Origin: Haplosporangium gracile
Lineage: Eukaryota; Mortierellomycota; Mortierellomycetes; Mortierellales; Mortierellaceae
DNA length: 11,727 nt
Assembly (NCBI GenBank): GCA_015499985.1
Contig: JAAAUF010001128.1
Coordinates: forward strand, 1 to 11,727
Direction: 5' to 3'
Every line of letters begins with the position of its first letter. Positions within the stretch are counted from its first letter, which is position 1. Of this stretch, positions 1 through 7,516 are shown piece by piece. The notes beneath the pieces were generated by a model that was given only the letters and a program-made list of their open reading frames with translations, did no database searches and was not told where the DNA came from. A program made the position numbers and the translations under genes.

Positions 1-60
1 AGGATCAAAAAGCAACGTCGCTATGAACGCTTGGCTGCCACAAGCCAGTTATTATGTCCC

Positions 61-69
61 TATAAAAGG
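61..69 (+). promoter_or_regulatory. TATA box of the small secreted Cys-rich protein gene
   Basis: A canonical TATAAAAGG lies about 30 bp before an A/C-rich stretch that would hold the transcription start. The sequence from about 90 to 179 is CT/CA-rich and contains no ATG, as expected of a fungal leader. A strong TATA box is common in highly expressed, regulated genes for secreted proteins. The transcription start itself cannot be fixed from sequence. Confidence 0.7.
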
Positions 70-179
70 AGGGTGACCTCGAGCAACCTGCTCCATCATT
101 CAACCAACACTTTCCAAAACATTTCTCAACACAGCAACTCTCACAACCGTCTCAAGAACTGCACACCAACTCCCTCCAG

Positions 180-320
180 GTAAAACTTGAAGCTTTATTT
201 TTACGGTCACCGTGACTGCGTTGTATCTTTTATAGTTAACATCATGCACGCGTTTCTGAGTCTTGGCGCACAACAATATCATTTACTTATACTGATACTC
301 CCTGTTTCCCTTCACCCTAG
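180..320 (+). other. Probable 5'-leader intron (141 bp)
   Basis: The donor is CCAG|GTAAAA at 180. A CTGAT branch-like site lies at 292-296, and the pyrimidine-rich stretch after it ends in CCCTAG at 320, a normal fungal arrangement with about 25 nt from branch site to acceptor. Removing it joins an ATG-free leader to the reading frame that begins at 332. The only ATG between the TATA box and the coding frame, at 244, lies inside this intron and opens a different frame, so it cannot start the protein. Confidence 0.6.
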
Positions 321-331
321 CCTGCCCCAAC

Positions 332-553
332 ATACATTTCAAGTCCATTCTTTTGCTCGCCGGTCCTGCCAGCTTCGCGGTTGCTAATTCTAAGACCTGC
401 AACTGGTCTGGAAAGAAGCAAGTGTGCTGCAGTGGCGGCATTCTCAACTGTGCAGTCCAAATTATTGGTTCATTCTGCACTAACACTTATTACTGCAAGA
501 CCGATGCACTCGTCGGCGCCATCGTTAATGTCGAGCTGCTTAACTGCGTCTAG
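332..553 (+). CDS. Small secreted cysteine-rich, hydrophobin-like protein; expected start codon reads ATA
   Basis: The frame encodes 73 residues if counted from ATA at 332. Residues 2-18 form a convincing signal peptide: Lys4, a hydrophobic core ILLLAG, then small residues with likely cleavage after AVA. The mature part is about 55 residues with seven cysteines at 23, 32, 33, 40, 49, 55 and 72. The order C-x8-CC-x6-C-x8-C-x4-YC-x16-C resembles the hydrophobin layout C-CC-C-C-CC-C, with Tyr54 (TAC, 491-493) where the first Cys of the second doublet would be. The loop after the first CC is much shorter than in classical class I or II hydrophobins. Hydrophobins are secreted amphipathic proteins that coat hyphae and spores; that role is only suggested here. 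No ATG precedes the signal peptide in frame: the codon at the natural start position is ATA, so the gene may be damaged, use a near-cognate start, or hold a sequencing error. A different secreted effector-like family is possible. Confidence 0.5.
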   Translation: MHFKSILLLAGPASFAVANSKTCNWSGKKQVCCSGGILNCAVQIIGSFCTNTYYCKTDALVGAIVNVELLNCV

Positions 554-640
554 CTCTAGTTGCTTACGAAAGACATGATTCCTTCGTCCTAGGACCTGGC
601 TGAGAGAATATCCACAGACGTAAGACTCACTAGGATTCAG

Positions 641-665
641 TTTTTTTTTTTTTTTTTTTTTTTTT
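641..665 (+). repeat. Poly(T) tract, 25 nt
   Basis: This is an uninterrupted run of 25 T. It lies about 90 bp after the stop codon of the upstream small gene. It could be a nucleosome-excluding poly(dA:dT) tract, or the 3' poly(A) end of a reverse-transcribed insertion on the minus strand. No target-site duplication was recognised, so its origin is left open. Confidence 0.9.
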
Positions 666-933
666 GTCAACCAAGGTTGAAGGGTATGTTTTAAGAAGAA
701 AGTTATGAATAGAAGACTATGCTAGTTACCACTGTGAGTACTTATATGTGTTTGGCAAAGAGAGGATGATCTGGGCGACTCTAGAGTTGGATTAGTACAC
801 TGGAAGGAGTTTGTTCTTGATTCAATCTAGAAAGGTCGCGAAGATTGGTGGCGTTTGATCACGTTTTAGTTACCGAGGCGACGATATCAGAGAGAAGGTC
901 TAATACCCTTTCCCCCTTCTAAAAGGAGACCCG

Positions 934-1095
934 ATGCCTGGACAGGTAGCGGCCGAGGAGGTTTTAAGCGTCGAAAAAGTCGTCAACAGTCAGCTAAATG
1001 TTTTCGGAGCGAGAGCAACCGACCTACTTGACTATTTGATAAGGAAGAGGATAAGGACCTCTTCGGATTTGATGTGTTTGGCTGTTTTTTTTTGA
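934..1095 (+). CDS. 53-codon ORF of unknown status, possibly an exon or gene fragment
   Basis: An ATG at 934 opens 53 codons ending in TGA at 1093-1095. The product is not low-complexity, unlike most chance ORFs in this window. It has a balanced composition and an amphipathic look: AAEEVLSVEKVV, then ARATDLLDYLIRKRIR, then TSSDLM. This resembles two or three short helices of a folded protein. No convincing continuation was found in any plus-strand frame downstream, and the last residues (CLAVFF) run into a T-rich stretch, so the true end may be an unrecognised splice donor before 1085 or a decayed gene. No family is assigned. A faint likeness to winged-helix starts was considered but is too weak to use. 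It could be chance. Confidence 0.25.
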   Translation: MPGQVAAEEVLSVEKVVNSQLNVFGARATDLLDYLIRKRIRTSSDLMCLAVFF

Positions 1096-1648
1096 CGCTT
1101 GAAAAAAATGACATGTAGTTGCGACTTTCACACAAACGTGCGCAATGGAGCAACTTTTTCTGGGTTCTATTCGATCGGAGGGTTCATTTTCTTGTCGCTG
1201 TCGGGCTCTATTGAGCTCGTTTTCTGTTTCAGTTAAAGTTCTCGAAGGGGTGTCTCTACAGGGAAGCAATTCGATCCCACTTGAAATATAGAGCCTATTC
1301 GAAGAAAAACTGCCGTTACAGGTTGCATAGCGAAGACCTTTGCTATTTCATATGTTTGTGCGCGAAAGAACAAGTCAGAGAGTAGAAAATTGTTTATTGC
1401 TTCAGCCTTTAATTTTTCCTTTTTTTCTCTCTCCTCGTCCCCCTCTCCGCTTTCCCTCCTCCCCTTTCGTCCATAGTCCCTGCATAACTTCAAAAACATC
1501 CACTTTTGCTCCGGAGAAGGAGGAAAGGAAGTGGATTTGCAACACAACAACAAATACGCTCGAAAAAAATTATATCCCATCTGCTCCTCATCCATATGAA
1601 GCATAATCACATATCCACCCATAGTTATTAAGAAATGACAGATGCGAT
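1096..1648. other. Intergenic stretch without a recognisable gene
   Basis: This region separates the 53-codon ORF from the 3' flank of gene A. It is mixed sequence at first, then pyrimidine-rich on the plus strand between about 1420 and 1500. ORFs of 88 and 129 codons exist on the two strands but look like translations of low-complexity DNA, with no motif or codon bias. No RNA gene was recognised. Confidence 0.5.
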
Positions 1649-1654
1649 TTTATT
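1649..1654 (-). terminator. Candidate poly(A) signal of gene A
   Basis: AATAAA on the minus strand lies about 170 nt after the stop codon of gene A, a usual distance for a fungal 3' UTR. It is the first exact hexamer met going downstream. A second copy lies at 1393-1398. The actual cleavage site cannot be seen. Confidence 0.45.
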
Positions 1655-1822
1655 ATACAAAAGAAAGCGAAAAAGATTGAAGAGAGGAAAGAAGGGTTTC
1701 ACCTAGAATGAAGCTAAAGAGAATCGGAAAAAGCTCAGCAGTAAAAAGGAGTGAGCAAGGGGTATGAAAAAAAATAAAGAAGGGAATAGACGGATGATAA
1801 ACTCAGACTTCATTTCGCGTCC

Positions 1823-4816
1823 CTAACTCTTGGACGCACCACCATTCCCAACGCGGAGTCCAAGGATCATCTTCATACTATTCCACCGCCCCACAGAAGA
1901 CCCCGCCGGCTTCTCACTCATCGCACCACCCTTCCCTGTCATAGTCGTAGCCGCCGTCGCATTTGAGGCAACAGAAGAACTGCTCATCACACTGACGTTG
2001 CTCAGACTCTGTGCATATCGCGCCCCACCTCCACCATATGGGTTACTTCCACCACCATGACCATGGCTTCCTCCATAGTAAGTCTGCTGCTGCTGTTGGT
2101 GCTGGTACTGATATTGGCTTTGTTGATAATCTACAGAATCCTGATCTGGTAGCAACTGCAATGGTCCACTGATATTCGCCTTTCCAGATCCGCTCTCAGA
2201 TGCACTTCCACCGACGCGGCGGGAGCTCGTCCTGGCCAGCAGTTTGAATCCCGATGAATGCGACCCCGTCAGTGATGGCGACGGCGGCGCAGTAGCAGCG
2301 CCTGATCCACCATAGTTAGGTCCTCCTCCAGCAGCACCCTGATAATACGGCGACGCCGAGGCCGCAGACGATCCAGATTGTTGTTGCTGTTGCTGTTGCT
2401 GCTGTTGGAAATAGTTGTAATATGCCTGTTGATCAGCCGGCATGGGCTGATACTCCTCGTCCTCCTGAGAGGAACCACTACTGCCATCCTTCCCAGAGAC
2501 CAAACACGGACTAGACCTTGACGCTTTCAACATATACGTGGGCGACGGTCTCGAGGGTGGCGCCAATCCGGACGGCGCTGGAGGTGCAGACGTAGTGGTA
2601 GTAGTAATAGTAGTAGTAGTTGAGGTTGAGGGCGGGGAACTGGACAACAACGAGGCCGACGATGAGGACGAGTTGAGAATGGGTCGCGGTAGGCCAATGA
2701 TGTTTGCCTGGGGGACTTGTGTTGGTCCCGATCCATACCCATGTCCGTTGCTAATGTTGTTGGTAGAAGCAGCAGCAGCAGCAGCAGCAGCGTGGGCGGC
2801 GGAGGCATGGGCGTTTTCGCTACTGGGTGCTCGTTGGACAGGTTTAGGCCGCTCGGTGGGCAAGGAAGATGTCCTCCGTGAAAAGGGAGGTTTCTGTTGT
2901 GGGCTGAGGATAGGTGATGATGGGGTCGAGGATGAAGGGGAAAAGGAAGTTGGTGGTGACAAGGATGACAGCGGCAGAGTAGGCGACAGTGACGGCGATC
3001 GAGGTCTTCCTCCTCCTGCTCCTGCTCCTGCTCCTGCTCCCGCTTCTCCTACTGAATGGGCGGTATTAGGCGACAGACTAGACGCTCCATTCGTTCTCTC
3101 CGGAATGGGAGCTGTCGGAGATGTGGTGCTTCCTGTAGTGGGGTTGCTGGTGTAGGCTGTTGATTTTGAGCCAGGAGTTTGAAGTAATGAGGAACGGCGT
3201 CCAGGGACCAGCATGGGCTTGGAGTTCTTGCCGATACTTGCCTTCCTGACAGGTACATTTCTTCCATCCGAAAGCAGTTGTGAGTTGCTGTTGACGTTGT
3301 TTCCTATGCCATTTGCGTTCTCATTACTACTAGCATTCGCCTTGTTGTTGTTGTTGCTGTTGAGGATGGTCGGGGAGTTAGGGTTGTATCTGCTGCTCTG
3401 CGTAGTGGGGAGGGACGATTTCCGGGTCAATGATGCTGCCGTTGCTCCTCCGGCACCAGAACCAGTATTGAGGTTCTTGGGAGGGACCGCAGGTTTGTAT
3501 TGGGAGAGAGTCTCCTGCTGCTTCCATCCCGCTCCAACTCCTAACCCTGGTCCTCCATATGATCCAGAATTACTTCCGACACTGCTTACAGAAGAAGCGG
3601 TCGAGACTGTAGAAAATGATGAGAATGTAGACGTTGTCGACGATCGAGGGGACGAAGATGTGGATGCGACAGAGGAAGATGACACTGGTGATGATGATAC
3701 AGAAGAAGAGATGACGGATGAGAGTCCAGATGCGACAGTGATGGATTTGCGCTTGGCCATCTTTGCAGATGCTGCAGTTGCGGCGGCATTTGTTGTTGTC
3801 GAGGTAGTGGACCCTCCAGCCGTTGTAGTAGTGGTCGGTGAAGATCCCTGAGTGAAGAGATGATCCTCAGTGTTGGGCAATCCGACTGACCAGTCGACAT
3901 CAAAGACAGTGGACAGATAGGAATGGAGAGATTGGGGGAGTTCTGTCGATTTTGGACGAGGTAGTGCCTGTGCTTTTGCAGCAGCAGCTGTTGTTGTTAA
4001 AGACGATGTCGAAGAGAATGCTGTTCCTGATCCTGTTCCCAAACCTGTGGCGATTGCAATTGTGTTGGTTGATCCTGACGAGGTAGCTGCCGCTGTTGAC
4101 GCTAATGCATACCCCCTATTTACCATAGCCTATGCATTATCAAGGAAAAAAAGAGAGCAGAAAACAATGCTGTCAGCCAGTCACTCCACTTGTACCTTCT
4201 CTCATCTATTAGATGTCTATTTCAATCACCCTCAGCTTGAACCTCAACTTAAACGTACCTGGTGCAGAGGAATATCATCATCGTCGTCATCATCATCCAG
4301 TCCAGCTGCCTGTAGAGTTCTATCCATCCACCCCTTCTGCTCCTCCTTCCCCAACAACTGCCCTCCCCCTCCGGTCGGTCCAAGTACGGGTGGAGGTGGC
4401 GGCTGTCCAAACCCTCCTCCTTGTCTCCCCTCCTCCTCCCCAACCCCTTGCTCCTCATCACCCCCACCGAGTTGCATCATCTGCATCTGGTACTGCATCT
4501 GTGCCCAATCCATCGGCGGATGGATCCTGTAAATGAATGTAAGCAAGTTCTTGACGAGGATGCGTTTGTGAATGGAGAGGGATCGGTTCGAGTAAAGGTC
4601 ATTGTTGAGTTTTGTGTTTGAGATTGCTACTAGTTGGACGGTTGAGAGGGAGGAGGAGGACATGGGGGAGGTTTGTGTGGAGGAGGAGGAAGAGGAAGAG
4701 GAGGAGATGTAGGGGTCTGGGGTGGCCATCATCTCATCAGAGTAGAAGTCGTCGCTGGCGGTAGCGATGGTGGTGGGTCCCGATGAGAACAGCGCTGTTC
4801 CCTGGGCTGCTGCCAT
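1823..4816 (-). CDS. Gene A: 954-aa disordered protein with an N-terminal SERTA-like motif
   Basis: Coding exons are 4816-4259 and 4129-1823, joined in phase 0 across a 129-bp intron. The ATG at 4816 is the first in the spliced leader. Residues 38-46 are a Ser run. Residues 63-98 are a hydrophobic helical segment: K69-L70, a 15-residue spacer, I86-L87-V88, N90, L92, I95. This matches the layout of the SERTA motif of animal SERTAD/TRIP-Br co-regulators. Then come a Met/Gln-rich stretch (105-116), Pro/Gly-rich sequence and an eight-Asp run (174-181). After the junction, residues 250-281 form a second ordered island around SLHSYLSTVFDVDW and LPNTEDHLF. The rest is low-complexity Ser/Thr/Ala/Gly with an Ala run, a GA repeat, a Gln run and repeated basophilic sites (KRKS, RKSS, RKAS, RRSS, RRTS). 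There is no signal peptide, membrane segment or catalytic domain. A regulatory or scaffold role is inference; the gene model is firmer than the function. Confidence 0.75.
2378..2407 (-). repeat. CAG/CAA (poly-Gln) trinucleotide repeat in gene A
   Basis: About ten consecutive Gln codons, mixing CAA and CAG, follow the aromatic segment QAYYNYF. The interruption by CAA limits slippage. Length variation between strains would be expected, and any effect on function is unknown. Confidence 0.85.
2767..2791 (-). repeat. GCT (poly-Ala) trinucleotide repeat in gene A
   Basis: An almost pure GCT repeat on the coding strand encodes a run of eight or nine Ala in the disordered middle of gene A. Being uninterrupted, it should be the most length-variable site in this gene. 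Confidence 0.85.
3014..3040 (-). repeat. 6-bp tandem repeat encoding Gly-Ala dipeptides in gene A
   Basis: Four or more copies of a CTCCTG unit on the plus strand encode alternating Gly-Ala on the minus strand. The repeat sits between two Ser/Pro-rich segments and has no motif of its own. Confidence 0.8.
4130..4258 (-). other. Coding intron of gene A (129 bp)
   Basis: The donor is CACCAG|GTACGT at 4258, a near-perfect fungal donor. The acceptor is GCATAG| at 4130. A CTGAC branch site lies at 4176-4172, about 42 nt before the acceptor. Splicing is phase 0, joining LHQ to AMVNRG, and keeps the 186-codon first exon in frame with the 768-codon second exon. Without splicing, the first exon would stop four codons later. 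Confidence 0.85.
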
Positions 4817-4887
4817 TCTAGAGTGAACACTTATGCAGGGATGGGAAAGGAGAAGAGGAAAGGGGTGATGTGTGAAGTGCAGGCAGG

Positions 4888-5211
4888 CTGTCGGTGTAAG
4901 GGGGTGAGAGAGTCAGGCAATGAAAAAAAAGGAACAGGAAACGAAAGGAAAGGAAAGGAGGGGCGAAAAGGATGTCAAAGATGAGGTGTTTAGTGGCAAA
5001 AAAGTAAAAGAAAGAAGGGGTATGTGTGCAGATGATGGGCGACAAAGAGAGAAAAAGAAAAAAAAAGGAAGATGAAGAGAAAACGAAAGAAAAAGAATGA
5101 CAAGAAGGAAACAAAGAGAAGAGCAGGAAGTATTCCCTTGGAAGTGAACACAAACGGACACAACAAGAAAGACAAAATGAGTGAAGCAAAGGCCTAACCT
5201 AACCAACTTAC
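4888..5211 (-). other. 5'-UTR intron of gene A (324 bp)
   Basis: The donor AACAG|GTAAGT at 5211 is a perfect consensus. The CTGAC branch site at 4916-4912 is followed by a pyrimidine stretch and CCGACAG at 4888. The spliced leader contains no ATG before 4816, which supports that start. Much of the intron is very CT-rich, and the long minus-strand ORFs in it (rich in Phe, Ser and Leu) are artefacts of that composition. A more proximal acceptor, CTCTAG at 4818, is a second choice. Confidence 0.7.
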
Positions 5212-5253
5212 CTGTTCCTGAAAAACACAGCTCAACTCAGCTCAGGGTTTCTC

Positions 5254-5332
5254 TAAAAATACAAAGGAGACTGCTAACAGGACAGCCGACCTGGAGACCC
5301 TCCTTCCCTTCTACCCCTTTTTTGTGCATTGG
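5254..5332 (-). promoter_or_regulatory. Candidate core promoter of gene A (CCAAT and TATA-like)
   Basis: On the minus strand a CCAAT box lies at 5332-5328, and an AT-rich TATA-like element (GTATTTTTA) about 65 bp further downstream at 5262-5254. Transcription would then begin around 5225-5235, giving a short first exon ending at 5212. Both elements are short and could occur by chance; their order and spacing, with the strong donor just downstream, make this plausible. Confidence 0.45.
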
Positions 5333-6952
5333 ACCTAGGTGTAGGTAAAAAGCACACACACACACTTATCACTTTGATTCTTATTCTCCGAAGAACAAAC
5401 AGGCCTTCCCGGGCATGTGGGCATGCCTCCCTCTCTCTCTCGTTGTGTCTGTGCCTCTCAGGTGTGTGTGTCTCTGTGCTGATGCCATGACACATCCACA
5501 TACCCTCCCGCCTCTTTCCTTCCCTTTCCCTCAACCCCTTGGCACCTCTGCATTTACTCTGTACACATGCATTTGTCTCTCTCATCCCCACTCTTAACAT
5601 CTCTCTCTGCCTCGCACACCCCCAGTTGCCCTCTCTCTCTCTCTTCAACAAAGAGAAAAGAGGCAAAGATCGAAATCAAAGTGCTCTCTAATCGTCTAAT
5701 AATTTGAGAGCACACACACACGATGAACCTATCCCCTCCCGCCCTCTCTCTCACTCTCCCTGTTTCCAGTCCATCCATTCATCCGTTTACTTCGTTAAAA
5801 ATAATGAGCCCACATCACATTTCACAACTCTTGATCCCTCATGCACAAATGCACATACACTTGTCATTACACCTCGCTTTTTATATCCAACTCCCAGTCT
5901 CCCTACTGCCCCTTTCATGCGGTACCATACTATCGCCATAACATGCAAGCCCTCAAATTATTCAAAAAACCTAATCAGACGATTCCAGAACTCGGAGACA
6001 AAAACTAAGGCATACAAAAAAAAAAAAAGTAAACTGGTGTCCTGCATTTGCGCATATTGTCGAGGTACTTTCCCTTCACATCATTGTCCTCTTCCCTTTT
6101 ATTATATACTCCAGACCATCCGTCTGTTCGTCCCCTCATCTTGTTCCTCGACCGGCATTTTTTCTTCCCTCGTGTTTTTTTTTTTTTTTTTTTCGCAAGG
6201 AAAAAAAAAATATGCAAGGAGACACAAACTATAAGCATGGCGTCCACATACATACGCAGTAACAAAGACGTGATTAAAGGCAGGTAGACAGGAAAGAAAA
6301 GTATGGAAGGAGTAGGCAATAGCAAAGAATTCAAAATGTCCAACGAATGAAAATAACAAACAACGTGCGAAGTAATAACGACAAAAAAAGCCGGAGACAA
6401 AGAATACAAACCAACAAATAAGGGCTAAAAGGTGGAGCAGTTCTGCATTGACCCACATCGCATCATTACTCTTTCCAGTTGCCTTCACATTCATTTATGG
6501 GCTCCACGACTTTTTTTTTGGTCATACCAAAAGCCAATAAGAGGCATAGCGATAACTGAATATGGGCAAGGAAAAAAAATAATCATTGAGGGTGTCCTAC
6601 ATGTCCCCTAGGCAGTAGTTTCAAGGTGTATACGCAAAAAAGACCAGGAATAAGACCGGAAAATAACCCAAAAAGGCAATAAGGTCCGCTAAAGCCCACT
6701 TCCTGGTGCGAGACAAACGCTCATCTCAAAATGAATCAAAATAACGCCACCAATCCAATCACACTCTTCGTGAAAAGGAGCGCCTGAAATGAAGCACACA
6801 AGAGAAGATGAAAAGTCGCACATGATCAAAAACCTTCATTCGTCTCTCTCAGCCTCCCCGTCATTTTTTCCCCCCTTGTCCTTCAACAAACCTTGATCGC
6901 CTATTCGCAGAAAGAAAAAAAGGGTCTGTGGTGCAAACAATAGAATGACGCA
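5333..6952. other. Intergenic region rich in CT and CA microsatellites
   Basis: No gene is supported here. Short repeats include CA runs at 5353-5365 and 5711-5721 and CT runs at about 5427-5441 and 5631-5644. A 19-nt T run (6175-6193) is followed after seven bases by a 10-nt A run (6201-6210). The ORFs present are translations of skewed sequence (Ser, Leu, Phe, Pro on one strand; Arg, Glu, Lys on the other) with no motif. The region should hold distal promoter sequence of gene A. Confidence 0.5.
6175..6210. repeat. Poly(T)/poly(A) inverted repeat
   Basis: Nineteen T, seven unpaired bases (CGCAAGG), then ten A: ten bases can pair into an A/T-only hairpin. It lies between genes A and B. It may be a nucleosome-free spacer or a transcript-end structure; no function is shown. 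Confidence 0.8.
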
Positions 6953-6958
6953 TTTATT
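6953..6958 (-). terminator. Candidate poly(A) signal of gene B
   Basis: AATAAA on the minus strand, about 560 nt after the gene B stop codon. No exact hexamer was found closer, so either gene B has a long 3' UTR or a degenerate signal nearer to 7200 is used. Fungal poly(A) signals are often degenerate. Confidence 0.3.
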
Positions 6959-7516
6959 TGATATCATTCAAGGGAATAAGTGTCGCAGAAAACAAAACCA
7001 ACAAACAGACAATACCATGCCATGCAATCTGGGCATGTGTGCTCCAAGAATTAATTTAAAGGGATAGCCGTTGGACCCGTTGGTTGGGAACAAAGCAAAA
7101 TAAAAGGGCGGGAAAATACAACAACAACGGATGGTCCAAAATGGGTGTGTGTGAGAGAGTACCTACGAAAGGGTACCTTTTGGCATAGCGTGTATTTTTT
7201 TGTTTCGTTTTTCTTTAGCCTAGTAAATGAACGACGTTAATGTAGGATATTGTAAGGTTGAGTGGAATGGGAGTGTGTAGTTTGTCCCATGGAAATAAAC
7301 AAAAAAGTGATTGTACAAGAGGGGGTGATAGCAGTAATAAGGAAGAAGAGGCAAAAACTAAACAGACAATAATAATAGGGTGCGTGCGGTACAGACAGAA
7401 AGCAAATTGAAAAAGAAAAAGCAGTAGGCCTATGCAGCAAAATGTGGTTTGCCACGGCCGAGGACTGGACGAGTGAGAGTCTGTCCAGAAACAAATGGAA
7501 AAAAAGAAGAGACAGA

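Noticed and set aside
1265..1280. tRNA T-loop-like sequence (TTCGATC)
   Set aside because: No flanking T-stem pairing, no A-box at the right distance and no cloverleaf on either strand.
1233..1622. Minus-strand ORF of 129 codons
   Set aside because: Its Glu/Arg/Lys-rich middle is the reverse of a CT-rich stretch. There is no motif and no sign of a promoter, and it lies downstream of gene A's likely poly(A) signal.
2538..3851. Plus-strand ORFs of about 205 and 212 codons opposite gene A
   Set aside because: They are shadows of Ser/Thr/Asn/Gln codon runs in gene A, giving acidic and Val/Leu-rich nonsense. Gene A has the spliced frame, clean splice sites and motif content.
4513..4530. TTTACAG|GATCC as an acceptor, with gene A starting at MDW (4513)
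   Set aside because: No consensus donor exists between 4816 and 4530. The weak CTA|GTAGCA option would shift the frame relative to the downstream codons, and the stretch has C-ending codon usage like an exon. A pure 5'-UTR intron here is not fully excluded, and it would remove the SERTA-like motif.
4818..5206. Minus-strand Phe/Ser/Leu-rich ORFs that look like membrane or signal segments
   Set aside because: They are translations of a CT-rich tract lying mostly inside the gene A leader intron; composition alone explains the hydrophobic residues.
5274..6494. Several ORFs of 60-176 codons on both strands between genes A and B
   Set aside because: All lie in CT/CA-rich or homopolymer-rich DNA and lack motifs, splice context or balanced composition.
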